From assembly GCA_035634255.1 (NCBI GenBank), contig DASQDI010000153.1:5934-69933 (forward strand): a stretch of DNA of 64,000 bases. The letters run 5' to 3'. The stretch comes from DATLMR01 sp035634255. GTDB lineage: Bacteria > Acidobacteriota > Blastocatellia > UBA7656. The position numbers and the translations under genes are program-made. Of the stretch, positions 1-9,626 are shown one piece after another. The notes below the pieces were generated by a model. That model saw nothing but the letters and a program-made list of their open reading frames with translations. It did no database searches and was not told where the DNA came from. Each line of letters begins with the position of its first letter. The stretch's first letter is position 1.

Positions 1-332
1 AGGAACTTCTCGCGCCCGAGGTCGTGGCGGCTGACGCCCTCTTTCCTGAGCTGCTTCTCGACCACGTTCTGCGTCGCGATGCCCGCGTGGTCCATGCCCG
101 GAACGCAGAGGGTGTCGAACCCCTGCATGCGCTTCCACCTGACCAGCACGTCGTGGATCGAATAGCAGAGGGCATGCCCGATGTGAAGCGAGCCGGTGAC
201 GTTGGGCGGAGGGATGGTTATCGTGTACTTAGGGCCTTCGCCCCCCGGCTTGAAATAGCCGTGTGAGCTCCAGAAGGAATACCACTTCTGCTCGCTTTCG
301 CGAGGCTCGTACGCTTTCGGAATTTCGGTCAT
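1..332 (-). CDS. valS: Valyl-tRNA synthetase, N-terminal fragment
   Basis: This is the beginning of a class I aminoacyl-tRNA synthetase that charges tRNA-Val; the gene runs off the left edge and only about 110 residues are present. The reading starts MTEIPKAYEPRESEQKWY and contains PPPNVTGSLHIGHA, the ValS form of the HIGH ATP-binding signature, followed by the GMDHAGIATQ block that is characteristic of the valine, isoleucine and leucine group. The TGSLHIGHA and GMDHAG wording favours valine over isoleucine. The ATG at 332-330 gives the expected ValS N-terminus. Active-site KMSKS and the editing domain lie outside the window. Confidence 0.93.
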   Translation of the reverse strand, partial: MTEIPKAYEPRESEQKWYSFWSSHGYFKPGGEGPKYTITIPPPNVTGSLHIGHALCYSIHDVLVRWKRMQGFDTLCVPGMDHAGIATQNVVEKQLRKEGVSRHDLGREKF

Positions 333-390
333 ATGGTTACTATCGCCTTATGTATTAACCCGGCAAAAATCCGGCCTGCGAACAGACCAA

Positions 391-433
391 TAATTAAAAG
401 GGATTAAGAGGCTTCGGTCAACCTCTCAATCCC
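391..433 (-). terminator. Rho-independent terminator of the receiver-protein gene
   Basis: Positions 400-411 and 422-433 form a 12-bp stem with one mismatch around a 10-nt loop. Read on the minus strand it is followed by TTTTAATTA. It lies 35 bases past the stop of the gene that ends at 468, so that transcript probably stops before valS. Confidence 0.75.
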
Positions 434-467
434 TCGGCTAATTACGGACCGTTCTTTTCGCGGTTAT

Positions 468-2378
468 TTAGTGGTTCTTCGAGAGCGATTCCTTAGTCAA
501 GTTTTCGATCACCCGCTCGACGCAGTCGGGTACGACTTCCCAGGCGATCTCCCTCACGACCGACTCGCTCATCTCCGCGACCACCCTGCGGACGATCTCG
601 TCTATCACGGCGGGCGACAGCTCAAGCCCGCCCGGTTGCGGCCTCTCGGCCTGCGGCGCGCGCCCTCCGGGAGAGAATGAGACCGCGGAGCCCCGCGCCT
701 CTTCCTCGGGCTCGGCCCTCTCTTCCGATGCGGCCGCGGGCTCCTCCACGGCGGTAGCTTCGATGTCAATCGGGGCCGTGAGAGCCTCCTGCCCCGACCA
801 CATCGAAGAGGTCGTGAAAGAATCCTCCGCCCGCCGGACCGGCTCCGTCTCGTCCTCGTCTATCGGGTGGAAGCTTGAGTCGCTGAACTCAAACCCTCTT
901 ACCGTCTCCTCCCATTCGGGCGCGGCCTCGGGGAGCGGGCCGGGGTCGATCACCTCGCCCGCCGCGAAGGCCTCTTCTCCCACGCCGCCGGAGCTCGCTG
1001 CGGGGAGGTCGAGGTCCTGAGCCCACGAGTAAGCGGAAGGCTCGGGCGCGGGCGGAGCGACTTCGATGTTCAGAGGGTCGGCGGATTGCTCGAATTGCTC
1101 GACGGGGAACTCGACAGTTTCCGGGGCCGCCTGACTCTCAGGCTGTGCGGGCTCTTCGGCGCCCGCGTCCATCAATACGTCCCCGAGCGGATCATCAACG
1201 GCGAAGATCGTTCCGGATGAAGCCTCATCTGTCGGCTGGTCGACGAAGCTGAGGCCGGAGTCGGGCATGTCAAACTCGCCCGTTCCCGGATCGAAGGAAG
1301 GGGAGACGTGGTTCGGGTCGATTGAGGCCGCCGGGGCATGATTCAGGTCCGCGTCATGCGCGTCGGACGTGAATTCAAACGTGTCGCCGGGCCCCTGGTC
1401 CGAGGCCTGCCCGACGCTCATGTCGAACGAGACCGCGTTTCGATCCCTCTGGTCCGGGGTTTCGACCCTGCCGAAATCGACGACCATGAACTGGTCATCC
1501 TCTTCCGTCTGACCGCCGCCCTGCTGACTCGCCGGCGCTTCGGTCGAAACGCCCTCCTCCGAGCCGAAGAGGTTTTTGAACGGGTCCGCGTCGTCATCTA
1601 TAGAATCGGGAACCTCTCCGAAGGTCAGCCCCTCCCCCTCCGTCCGCCCCGATGAAAAAGCGGGGGGCGAGGTGTAGGAGTGATCGTCGGCTTGCGCGGG
1701 CGAACCTACGTGGATTTCAAGCCCCGGATCGCCGGGCGAGTCCGCGAAGAAGGAGTCGTCGAGCGGGCTCGCGTCGAGCGGAAAGGCCGGGTCGGACGAG
1801 TCGGCCTCGGGTAAAGGCGCGGTGGTCATCCTCTGCGGCGTCTCGGACTGGGACCAGTCGTCCTTCATCGCGTTAAGGTCGATGTTGAAGCTCGGGGGAG
1901 GGAGAGGCCGCGTGTCCGGCGCGCCCCCGGTCCCCGCCAGAGGCTTCGACTCTTCCACCTCTTCTTCGGACAGAGCGGGGGAAGCCAGAGGCGTAGTGAT
2001 CGGCCTCCCGCTGCTCGTGATCAGCTTGCGCACGGTCTCGACAAGGGTCCGCGACTCGAACGGTTTGGTCAGGTGGGCGTCCGCATGGACTCTGCGGGCC
2101 TCGACCTGATCGAAGGGCTCGAACGCGCCGACAAGCAGGATCACCGGTATGTCTCGGAATTGAGGGCTCTGTTTAATGAATTCGCAAAGCTCGTACCCGT
2201 TCTTGCCGGGCATGAAGATGTCCGCGAGAACGAGGTCCGGATTGATTTCGCCCAGCCTCCGCTCGGCCATCTCCCCGTTGCTGACGGCTACGACATCAAT
2301 CCCTTCATCTGCAAAAGTCAGGTTGACCACCTTCTGGATGGTGATGCTGTCATCGGCGAGTAAAATTTTGCTTGCCAT
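468..2378 (-). CDS. Response regulator with long acidic tail
   Basis: The protein has 636 residues. Residues 1-118 form a CheY-like receiver domain: acidic pair D9/D10, phospho-acceptor D53 within LADIFMP, and K105 in TKPFE. The usual Thr/Ser switch position is glycine (LLVGAF). Residues about 135-560 are a low-complexity region rich in Asp, Glu, Pro, Ser and Ala with no recognisable domain. The last ~50 residues (ELSPAVIDEIVRRVVAEM onward) look like amphipathic helices. There is no DNA-binding or enzymatic output domain, so signalling is probably by protein contact. The start has a GGGAG ribosome site six bases upstream. The partner kinase is not in the window. Such receiver-plus-disordered-tail proteins also occur in gliding and deltaproteobacterial lineages. 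Confidence 0.85.
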   Translation of the reverse strand: MASKILLADDSITIQKVVNLTFADEGIDVVAVSNGEMAERRLGEINPDLVLADIFMPGKNGYELCEFIKQSPQFRDIPVILLVGAFEPFDQVEARRVHADAHLTKPFESRTLVETVRKLITSSGRPITTPLASPALSEEEVEESKPLAGTGGAPDTRPLPPPSFNIDLNAMKDDWSQSETPQRMTTAPLPEADSSDPAFPLDASPLDDSFFADSPGDPGLEIHVGSPAQADDHSYTSPPAFSSGRTEGEGLTFGEVPDSIDDDADPFKNLFGSEEGVSTEAPASQQGGGQTEEDDQFMVVDFGRVETPDQRDRNAVSFDMSVGQASDQGPGDTFEFTSDAHDADLNHAPAASIDPNHVSPSFDPGTGEFDMPDSGLSFVDQPTDEASSGTIFAVDDPLGDVLMDAGAEEPAQPESQAAPETVEFPVEQFEQSADPLNIEVAPPAPEPSAYSWAQDLDLPAASSGGVGEEAFAAGEVIDPGPLPEAAPEWEETVRGFEFSDSSFHPIDEDETEPVRRAEDSFTTSSMWSGQEALTAPIDIEATAVEEPAAASEERAEPEEEARGSAVSFSPGGRAPQAERPQPGGLELSPAVIDEIVRRVVAEMSESVVREIAWEVVPDCVERVIENLTKESLSKNH

Positions 2379-2776
2379 CTAATTCTCCCTCAATCTGCCG
2401 TGGCGCTTGAGTATCTTGCTTGTGGCTTGGGTTTTCAATGTGCTTGGGCCGAGTCTAACTCATTCCTTTTCACGCGCGCAACCTTGACCAGAGAAAGCGC
2501 GAATCACTGAAAACTTAACTGAATCCTGAGAGGACTCGCAGGGAAATTCGAATGAGCCGGGCAGGCCGCAATCAAATTCGAAGTGCGATGAGGGCCGCGC
2601 TCAAGGTTTCAATTACTGCTTGTGTAGGGGCTTTCTGCAAGAGATGAGTTTGAATCCGGATGTCGTCAGCCGGGCAAACAGCCAATCCAGACGGGATACT
2701 ACCATAAAAGATCACGCCTGTCTCTAATAAGATGAAAGCTACAGCCCGGCCCCGCGGGGCCGGGCCTCCACACCCC
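2379..2776. other. Intergenic region between subtilase and receiver gene
   Basis: About 400 bases carry the terminator of the subtilase gene at one end and must carry the promoter of the receiver gene at the other. No convincing -35/-10 pair, RNA gene or short coding frame was seen. Confidence 0.5.
2744..2765 (-). terminator. Perfect GC palindrome behind the subtilase gene
   Basis: An 11+11 perfect GC-only palindrome (arms GCCCGGCCCCG and CGGGGCCGGGC) lies 12 bases after the subtilase stop. It is followed on the minus strand by TGTAGCTTTC, a poor T tract, so it may be a weak terminator or a 3'-end protecting hairpin. Confidence 0.55.
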
Positions 2777-5700
2777 TCAGCGGCAGTCGTAGAGGTCGGT
2801 CGTTATCCTGATGTCGTCGATGAACCAGCCCAGATACCCGTCGTCCACGCCCGTCGCGAGGTCGAAGCCCGCCAGGAACCTGAGCTTGACCCTCTGGCCC
2901 GCGAAGTCATCCAGGTCGATCACCACCTGCGAGAAGACCCCCGGCGTCCCTCTGGAAGTCCAGGCCAGCCGGTCCCCGAGAGGGTTGAGCGATGTCTCGG
3001 TCACCTTGCCGTCGTACCCGCCCGCGAGCACGCGCGACCCGAGGTCCTGCCACGTAGCGCCATTGTCGGTCGATACCTCCGCGACGCCCCCGTCGAAGCC
3101 CCTGTCGAAGTGGAAGATGTGAAAGAAACTGAGCCGGACGCGCCCCGCGTTCGCCGGGATGAGCACGGTCTTTTTCATCGTCATCGTGGACAACTGGTCG
3201 TCATCGTCGTCCAGCCCCTTGTCGACCGCGCGGTAAGACTGCGTGCCGCTGTGCCCCGTGCCCGTGAAGACGCTGAAGCCGCTCTTGAGCTTCCACTTCA
3301 CTTTCTGCGTGTCCAGGTTATCGAAGAGGAGTACTTGCGACACGTTCTCGGGGCCCGCCTTACCAACCCGCACGCGCACCGGGAGGGTGACCGGGCCGAA
3401 CTCGGAGTCTAGCCGCAGCCGGGTTTCGAATATCGAGCCGCACCTGAGACCGTTCGGGACCCGGAGGACGAAGGGCGTGAGGTTCGCCGCCGACTCGCCC
3501 GACGGGATTGCGGGGAACGAGACCTGCCCGCCCGCCTGCCCGTTCAGGATCAGGCTCGCCGAGACGGGCTGCGACGCGGCCGAGCGCGACACGTTCCTGA
3601 GCTGGACGGACAGGGAGACCTCTTCGCCGGGAGCGACCGAGTCGTCGATTGTTGAATCCGAATGCCGCACGCTCACCCCCTGAGTCAGCCCTTCGGCCTC
3701 GTCGAGGGCGAAGACCGGCACCTCGGACTCTCTGGCGTTCGTGACGACGAGCGCGAAGTCCTGATCCAGTTCCGCGCCGTTGCCCGGCACCCCGTCCCCC
3801 GCGATTATCGTGGGCCGGACCCGGATGGCGAAAGCCCCGCTGGTGCCGGCGGGCAACCGGACGCCCTGCACGTTATTCAGAACATCCTGAGCCTTCCCCG
3901 TGTTCGAATACTGACCGGAGAAATTATTCGCCGTGTAGACCACCCCGTTGATTACGATCTCAAGATTTAGCTGATTCACGAGGGGCGCGTTCGTGACCGA
4001 GTTTCCGGGCGGGTCAGTCCACACGAGCATCGCGCGGAACTCCTTCGAGGGGTCGGGTATCGTGCCGGTTATCTCGAAGGGCTGCTCCCCGCTCTGCGTG
4101 AAGGTGCGCGACGGAGACTCTTCGTAGACGATGCGGTCGGTCGATTCGAACATCCGCGAAAGGTTCAGCAACCCCCAGCCCTGCCGCGCGCCGGGAAGGT
4201 TGTCGTTCCCGAGCCTGCCCGTCATGTAAGTGGTCGAGTTGAGCATGAAGGCTTTGACCAGGGCGGGGGATGGGGCCTCCCCGTTCCTCATCTTCAGCCA
4301 CTGGTATGCCAGCGCGCTGCCTCCGGCCACGACCGGCGCGGAGAAGCTCGTCCCCGAGGACCACGTGTAGAGGGTCTGCCCTATCGGGAAGTACTTGATG
4401 CAGAGGTCCACGTCCTCGCCGCTCTTCCCGGCGTAAAAAGAGTCCTGCGAGACCGCGCCTAAAATATTGGTGCCGGGCGCGACGAGGTCCGGCTTGGCGC
4501 GGCCATCCACGGTCGGCCCGAGCGACGAGAAAGAGAGCAGGTCGAGCGCGTTGTCTGTGAGCGTCGTCGCGACTTCGCAGGCGTCGCTCGGGTCGAAGCT
4601 GGTCGGGTTGACGTTCTCGCTCCCGCCCACCGTGATGACGTTCTTCGCGGTGCCGGGCATGCCGACCGAGCCGAAGGGGAGCTCGTTGCCCTCGTTGCCC
4701 GCCGAGAAGACGATCACCATGCTCTGGTTGCCGGGCTCCGCGGGGTCCGCGTCGCGCACGAGGGAGTCGTAAACTTCCGCGCCATCATTATAGAAGTTGC
4801 AGAAGCCGAAGAAGGTGTCGCAGATGCCCCAGCTGTTGCTCGATATCCGCGCGCCGCTTCGGTAGGCCGAAGACATCACGTTGACGAAGGGAGGGTTTAC
4901 GAAGAGGTCATCATCTCTGAATAATTTCGAGACGCCTATCCTTACCTGCGGGGCCATCCCCAGGCCGAACTGGTACCCGCCGCCGTCTCTGAAGGCCGGG
5001 CCGGAGTTGGTGTTGAGCCCGCCTATGATCGAGGCGCACAGGGTGCCGTGGCCGATGGGGTCGTGCAGGGGCAGGACCCCCGAATCGACCCCATGCCTGA
5101 AGAAGTCTGACGTGTAATCGAGCAGGTACGCGACGCGCGAGCGCCCCTGAGTGTCCTTGAAGTCGGGGTGGATGGCGTCGGGCAGGTTGCTGCCCCTGTC
5201 GAACCCCGTATCGCCGACATCGACCGCGAAATCGAACGGCTGATCCAGCCCGTGCTGGGCGAGGAAGGTGAGATAGCCGGGGCTCGCGGGCTTGCCTATC
5301 GAGTTGTTGTTCACGGTCTCGATGAAGAGGGGGCCGGCGACTATCTGGTTGGCGCGCTCGTCATTCAGTTCGACTCTGGCCCACCGCTCGACGCCGACGA
5401 CATCCTGAAGCCTCGCGATCTCCGCGAGCCTGAACGACTCGACCAGCACGACCGCGTGAATCGCGCCGGATGATTCGTAAGGTTCGGTCAGGACCTCTTT
5501 CGAAATCGACTCGATGAATTTGATGGAGTCGGCCGATTCGACCCCGCTCACCAGCTTGATCGACACCGGAATCTGCTCTACGGAGTCGAGCTTGAACGAG
5601 GGGTCGAGCTTGTACGCCGGGTGGTATGGGCCGTCCCACTGAACGACCCCGGAGCCGGAACGCAGCGCGCGGGCCGCGGATATTTGCGGGGCGGAGGCCC

Positions 5701-6271
5701 AGATCAGGTAAGTATTGTTCGGGATGTAAGAGACGATTCTGGCCCCCGTGGCCTTCAACGCCCGGAGAGTTTCCGGCACGGGAGGGCCGGATAATTGAAC
5801 GAGGTGTAGAGAGCGCCCAGGGGCGTCGGCCCGGCGCAGGTCTTCTTTGACTGCGGGCTCGGGGCCGGTCGTGTCGATCTGGCCGCGCCTTAGCTTTATC
5901 AGGTTGAAATCGTCGCGGAGCGCGGCTCGAGTGAGGGCGCGGGCCCCCAGTCGTGATAGCGCCTCCGAGCTTACTTCGAGCAGACTGTACGATCCGTAAT
6001 TTCTTACCCTTCGGGCGGAGCCCGAGTTGATCAGCTCAAGCTCAAGCGCCCTCTCTTCGGAAGGCACCACGATCTTGTGCGAGGCTCCGGGGCTGCGATA
6101 AGAGAGTGGCTCGCGGGCGGGGAAAAGAGATGCTCTTTTTCTGCCGGCTTCGGCCCCTTTCAGTTGAAGGCCCTTTCCGTCGCCCGAATCCGAGAATGTG
6201 GGATAGCCCGCGAGCGAGACTGCCAGAAACAAAATCAGGAAACATGTAACCCTGAGCGTCAACCCTCTCAT
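2777..6271 (-). CDS. Secreted S8 subtilisin-family serine protease
   Basis: A 1164-residue exported protease. The chosen ATG (6271-6269) has AAGGAG upstream and starts a clear signal peptide (MRGLTLRVTCFLILFLAVSLAG); an upstream in-frame ATG would add 25 residues before it. Residues ~30-330 look like a long propeptide. The peptidase domain has the triad Asp ~354 (VGDTGFD), His ~408 (IGHGTLCAS) and Ser ~642 (SSGTSFSAPVVAG), plus an oxyanion Asn in FSAGNEGNELP. The C-terminal ~400 residues contain beta-rich segments: a P/CARDB-like region (VSLSVQLRNVS) and a final jelly-roll/MAM-like domain (FSQVVIDLDDFAGQRVKLRF). It probably degrades extracellular protein. It is transcribed alone, divergent from the outer-membrane protein gene at 6521. 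Confidence 0.92.
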   Translation of the reverse strand: MRGLTLRVTCFLILFLAVSLAGYPTFSDSGDGKGLQLKGAEAGRKRASLFPAREPLSYRSPGASHKIVVPSEERALELELINSGSARRVRNYGSYSLLEVSSEALSRLGARALTRAALRDDFNLIKLRRGQIDTTGPEPAVKEDLRRADAPGRSLHLVQLSGPPVPETLRALKATGARIVSYIPNNTYLIWASAPQISAARALRSGSGVVQWDGPYHPAYKLDPSFKLDSVEQIPVSIKLVSGVESADSIKFIESISKEVLTEPYESSGAIHAVVLVESFRLAEIARLQDVVGVERWARVELNDERANQIVAGPLFIETVNNNSIGKPASPGYLTFLAQHGLDQPFDFAVDVGDTGFDRGSNLPDAIHPDFKDTQGRSRVAYLLDYTSDFFRHGVDSGVLPLHDPIGHGTLCASIIGGLNTNSGPAFRDGGGYQFGLGMAPQVRIGVSKLFRDDDLFVNPPFVNVMSSAYRSGARISSNSWGICDTFFGFCNFYNDGAEVYDSLVRDADPAEPGNQSMVIVFSAGNEGNELPFGSVGMPGTAKNVITVGGSENVNPTSFDPSDACEVATTLTDNALDLLSFSSLGPTVDGRAKPDLVAPGTNILGAVSQDSFYAGKSGEDVDLCIKYFPIGQTLYTWSSGTSFSAPVVAGGSALAYQWLKMRNGEAPSPALVKAFMLNSTTYMTGRLGNDNLPGARQGWGLLNLSRMFESTDRIVYEESPSRTFTQSGEQPFEITGTIPDPSKEFRAMLVWTDPPGNSVTNAPLVNQLNLEIVINGVVYTANNFSGQYSNTGKAQDVLNNVQGVRLPAGTSGAFAIRVRPTIIAGDGVPGNGAELDQDFALVVTNARESEVPVFALDEAEGLTQGVSVRHSDSTIDDSVAPGEEVSLSVQLRNVSRSAASQPVSASLILNGQAGGQVSFPAIPSGESAANLTPFVLRVPNGLRCGSIFETRLRLDSEFGPVTLPVRVRVGKAGPENVSQVLLFDNLDTQKVKWKLKSGFSVFTGTGHSGTQSYRAVDKGLDDDDDQLSTMTMKKTVLIPANAGRVRLSFFHIFHFDRGFDGGVAEVSTDNGATWQDLGSRVLAGGYDGKVTETSLNPLGDRLAWTSRGTPGVFSQVVIDLDDFAGQRVKLRFLAGFDLATGVDDGYLGWFIDDIRITTDLYDCR

Positions 6272-6520
6272 CAAAATCTCCTTGCCTGCGCAACCCGATA
6301 TCAATCTATAAAAGGGACTCCGCTCTGGGGGCCGGCGGGCGGACATCCTGGACCTTCGGCATCCATATAATTATGGATTTAAAATGGCGGCATTAACTTT
6401 AACGCATCTCCGCCGTGTGTCAAGCGGAGCGCGCCCGCGCGGAATTGACAAACCGGCCGCCGATCCATAGAATCGCCGCACGATCAGGGGAGCCCTGATC
6501 CCGGCAGCCGGAGACCCGAA

Positions 6521-7396
6521 ATGCTTTTAAGACTCCAGAAAATGGCCCTCCTCAGGATGATCCTTCTCGCGGCCGTGAGCGCGGCATTCGGGCCCGACGC
6601 GCGGGCGCAGCAGAGGCCTCTGCTCACGGAAGACGTTGACATAATCAAGCCGGGGGTCGTGCGCATCGAGTCGGGCTTCGAGTTTCTTCAGGACGTGAAA
6701 TTCCCCCTCTCCGGCCTGCGCGGGGACTTGACGAAGCTCGCCGACACTCGCCTAAGTTTCGGGATGTCGCCCAACGTGGAGTTTCAGATCGAGTGGTCGA
6801 TCTACAACCTGCTTTCGATCAATGAACGCGGGCCGTCCGCGGTCCCGCTCAGGCTCGGGGCGAACTCGGCGGACACGAACGACGTGGGCGACGTGACCGT
6901 GTGGATGAAGATGAAGCTTCGCAACGAGGCGCGCAGGAGCCCCTCCGTCGGGTTCCGCTTCGGCATGCAGTTGCCCAACTCGGACCAGACCAGGGGCATC
7001 GGCACGAACACGACCAACTTCTTCGGGATGATAACGGCCGGGAAGAAGTTTATGGATGACAGGCTGAACGTGTTCGGCAATCTCGGGATCGGCATACTCG
7101 AAGCGCCGGTCAACGAATTCACTCAGAACGACGTGCTGATGTACGGCCTCGCGGGGATCTACACGGTCTCCGACAACCTGAACGTGCTGGGCGAAATCAA
7201 CGGCTTCCACTCGACCCGGAGGAGGGCCCCGCTCGGGACCGAGGACTATTCCGAGATGAGGCTCGGCGCGCAGCTCCGCGCGCTCGGAGTCCGGTGGAAT
7301 GCCGCCGGCATCTTCGGCCTGTCGAACAGGGCCCCGAAGACGGGCCTGGCCGTCGGCATCACGTACGACTGGGACGCATTCACGCCCATTAAATGA
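6521..7396 (+). CDS. Putative outer-membrane beta-barrel protein
   Basis: 291 residues with an N-terminal signal peptide (about residues 1-30, ending DARAQQ). The mature part is rich in alternating hydrophobic/polar segments with glycine and aromatic residues (VRIESGFEFLQDV, VEFQIEWSIYNLLS, LAVGITYDWDAF) and ends in an aromatic strand, as expected for an outer-membrane barrel of the porin/phenol-degradation MetA-like type. No catalytic motif is visible. A second in-frame ATG at 6542 would still keep the signal. The gene is single, convergent with the radical SAM operon whose last stop is 18 bases away. Its substrate, if any, cannot be read from the sequence. Confidence 0.65.
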   Translation: MLLRLQKMALLRMILLAAVSAAFGPDARAQQRPLLTEDVDIIKPGVVRIESGFEFLQDVKFPLSGLRGDLTKLADTRLSFGMSPNVEFQIEWSIYNLLSINERGPSAVPLRLGANSADTNDVGDVTVWMKMKLRNEARRSPSVGFRFGMQLPNSDQTRGIGTNTTNFFGMITAGKKFMDDRLNVFGNLGIGILEAPVNEFTQNDVLMYGLAGIYTVSDNLNVLGEINGFHSTRRRAPLGTEDYSEMRLGAQLRALGVRWNAAGIFGLSNRAPKTGLAVGITYDWDAFTPIK

Positions 7397-7414
7397 CCCG
7401 AATAACCCGCCTCG

Positions 7415-8413
7415 TTAAACTTTGTCCCCGAGTTGTAGGACCCGTTTCAAAAATATGTTGTTCTGCACGGGCGCGAGGCACGCCTGCTTCTGAAGCTCGG
7501 ACACCACCTCCGGGTTCCTCATGACCATGAAGCACATGTGGCACTCGCAGGAGAACTTTTCATCCCGCAGCCGGTCGCCCGCCTCCGACGCGAGGGCGAT
7601 CTTGACGAGGGCCTGCGGCCCGTAAACGCGCAGGAGCTGGTAGGCGGAATTCTCCTCGGCCCGCGCGAAGATGTCCCTGAGCTTCTCCTCTTTGAGGTTG
7701 CCGAGGTAATACGGCGATTCAGTGATCTCGAAGTGCGTCTCCACCTTCCCGATGTGGCAGGTGGACAGGGTCCCGTTCGGGTTGACTAGCGGCGTGTGGA
7801 GAAAACATTGCGAGGGGAAGTTTTCGGGGACGAATTCGTGCATGCACGAGTAAGCGTCGGAGACCAGTCTGTGGACCTGCGGCGAAGGGATCACCCTGCC
7901 GTAATGGAAATTGACGTAATCGCCCTGGCCCTCGAACAGGGCGGTCATGTCCCGCTTGTCTTCCTCGCTAGTGTAGGTGATGCAGATGACGACCGTGGGG
8001 ATCGAAAGCTCCCGCGCCACGGCGATGACGTTCAAAATATATTGGGCAGGCACGAATTCGAGGTGGTAAACATCGCTACTCAGGTAGAGGTGCGTCAGCC
8101 CCGGGAGCTGCTTCAGAGTCTCGCGGGCGGATTCGAGGGTCTTGCCCCACAGGGCATTCGTGAAGATTCCCGAACTCCCCCCGCGCAGGTAGACGGCCTC
8201 GACGCCCCTCTTCAGCAGGGGGAAGCGGAGGAAGGGCTCGCCGCCCGTGAAGATGATCTGGGGGAAGCCGTAGTCGACGGCTTGAATCACCCAGTCGATC
8301 AACTCGTCGTCCCCGCACTCCTTTTCGCGGGTCGAGTCGGCGTAGCCGCAGTGGCGGCATCTTATGTTGCACTGCTCGACTATGTTGAACAGGATTGAGT
8401 TGAAGCGCATCAT
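7415..8413 (-). CDS. Radical SAM protein 1 of the cluster
   Basis: 332 residues from the ATG at 8413-8411, which has GGAGG eight bases upstream; a TTG at 8458 would add 15 residues and overlap the preceding gene, but it has no good ribosome site. The [4Fe-4S] motif is C15-x3-C19-x2-C22 (QCNIRCRHC), followed by the SAM-contact TGGEPFLR. The C-terminal half has further cysteines (STCHIG and CECHMC), suggesting an auxiliary cluster, but it does not follow the classical SPASM spacing. The enzyme is last in the operon of three radical SAM genes. The substrate is unknown; given the context, I infer the precursor-like protein encoded at 13087-13554. Confidence 0.85.
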   Translation of the reverse strand: MMRFNSILFNIVEQCNIRCRHCGYADSTREKECGDDELIDWVIQAVDYGFPQIIFTGGEPFLRFPLLKRGVEAVYLRGGSSGIFTNALWGKTLESARETLKQLPGLTHLYLSSDVYHLEFVPAQYILNVIAVARELSIPTVVICITYTSEEDKRDMTALFEGQGDYVNFHYGRVIPSPQVHRLVSDAYSCMHEFVPENFPSQCFLHTPLVNPNGTLSTCHIGKVETHFEITESPYYLGNLKEEKLRDIFARAEENSAYQLLRVYGPQALVKIALASEAGDRLRDEKFSCECHMCFMVMRNPEVVSELQKQACLAPVQNNIFLKRVLQLGDKV

Positions 8414-8444
8414 TGGGTCATCCTCCACGCGGCTTACTTTATGG

Positions 8445-9626
8445 TCATTCTTCGCCAAGAGACTCCGAGATGAGCGACCTCAGAACCCCGGCCCGCTTCT
8501 GCCTCCACGCCCTGTCGATGAACGACGAGAAGGGCTCGCAGGCGTCTATGAGGGAATCGTATATTCGGTCCACGGCATTCACGTGCGCCCGCAGGTCGAG
8601 GCAGTGCCTCCCCTCGGGGTAGAGCATGTCCCCGGAGGCGGGGAGGTTCGCGGCCATGCAGGAGCCGGGGCAGTAGGGGAGCGCGTGGCACGTGCGGCAT
8701 ATCTCATGGTGCAGGGTCGCGGTCGTCACGCCCAGGAAAGGCTCCCTCTTATCACTCTCTATGCCGGTGAACACGTCCCCGATCCTGAACTCTGTCCCGA
8801 GTTGGACGAACCTGTGACAGGGGTACAATTCGCCGTCCACCGTGACGCCGAGCATGTCTTTCCCCGCCGAGCAGAAGCCGCCGCTCGGCGGCTCATACAT
8901 CCCGTTCTCGATCTCGTGCCGCGCGAGCAGCAGTTGGTTCGTGGGCTGCAAGGGCAGGATGGAGCCGCCTCGCGCCGTGTCGATGTAGAACCCGGCCATG
9001 CCGTCATAGATGCTTGAGATGTTCTCCTCCTTCCAGTCCACGTTCGTCGCGAGCGCTATCGTGATTGAGTCGTACCCGAGGCGGAGGATGTGTTTGATGT
9101 CATCGACGATGTCCGACTGGTGCGGGGAGACGGTCATGCGGGCCACCTTCGCCACGCCCGAGGCCGAGGCGTAGCTGAGCTTCTCGTCGTAGCCGTCGAA
9201 ACTCTTTTTGATGTTGTAAAACGGCCTGTTCGCCTGCATCGTGCTCCGGGAGCCATCCACGCTCGATATCACCTCGACCCCCATCTCCCTGAGCAGATCG
9301 ACGGTCTCCCGCGTCAGCAGCGTCCCGTTGGAGATCATGTCGTAGCGAATCCGCTTGCCCGCCATCGAGGATTGCTCCCTCCCATACGCCGCCAGCTCTT
9401 TTATCAGGTCGAGTTCAAGGAGCGGCTCGCCCCCGAAGAACCGCAGGTGTATGGACTTCCGCGCGCCCGACTCTCTCACGAGAAAATCGATGGCCGCTTT
9501 GCCCACTTCGGCCGACGAGCGCTTGGGGTTCTTCTCCTGATAGCAGTAGGTGCACCGCAGATTACAGGCTTCCGTCAGGTAGTAGGTCAGCGATGTCACG
9601 GGCGATTTCGTGAGAGGGGCAGTCAT
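8445..9626 (-). CDS. Radical SAM/SPASM peptide-maturase-like enzyme 2
   Basis: 393 residues. C21-x3-C25-x2-C28 (ACNLRCTYCYQ) binds the radical SAM cluster and FFGGEPLLE is the SAM-binding GGE motif. The C-terminal SPASM domain is evident: FCSAGKDMLGVTVDGELYPC, then CRTCHALPYCPGSCMA and a last Cys (GRHCLDL), giving two auxiliary clusters as in anSME, sactionine and other peptide-modifying enzymes. The ATG (9626-9624) overlaps the stop of the upstream gene as ATGA, with GAGGA as ribosome site, so the two are translationally coupled. A longer frame to 9698 exists but would overlap the upstream gene by 76 bases. Likely acts on a peptide or protein substrate. Confidence 0.9.
   Translation of the reverse strand: MTAPLTKSPVTSLTYYLTEACNLRCTYCYQEKNPKRSSAEVGKAAIDFLVRESGARKSIHLRFFGGEPLLELDLIKELAAYGREQSSMAGKRIRYDMISNGTLLTRETVDLLREMGVEVISSVDGSRSTMQANRPFYNIKKSFDGYDEKLSYASASGVAKVARMTVSPHQSDIVDDIKHILRLGYDSITIALATNVDWKEENISSIYDGMAGFYIDTARGGSILPLQPTNQLLLARHEIENGMYEPPSGGFCSAGKDMLGVTVDGELYPCHRFVQLGTEFRIGDVFTGIESDKREPFLGVTTATLHHEICRTCHALPYCPGSCMAANLPASGDMLYPEGRHCLDLRAHVNAVDRIYDSLIDACEPFSSFIDRAWRQKRAGVLRSLISESLGEE

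Noticed and set aside
24..266. Plus-strand frame across the valS start
   Set aside because: It is the complement of an unambiguous ValS reading and has no protein character.
2732..3412. 226-codon plus-strand frame over the subtilase end
   Set aside because: Opposite-strand shadow of a clear beta-rich domain; high-GC genes commonly yield such frames.
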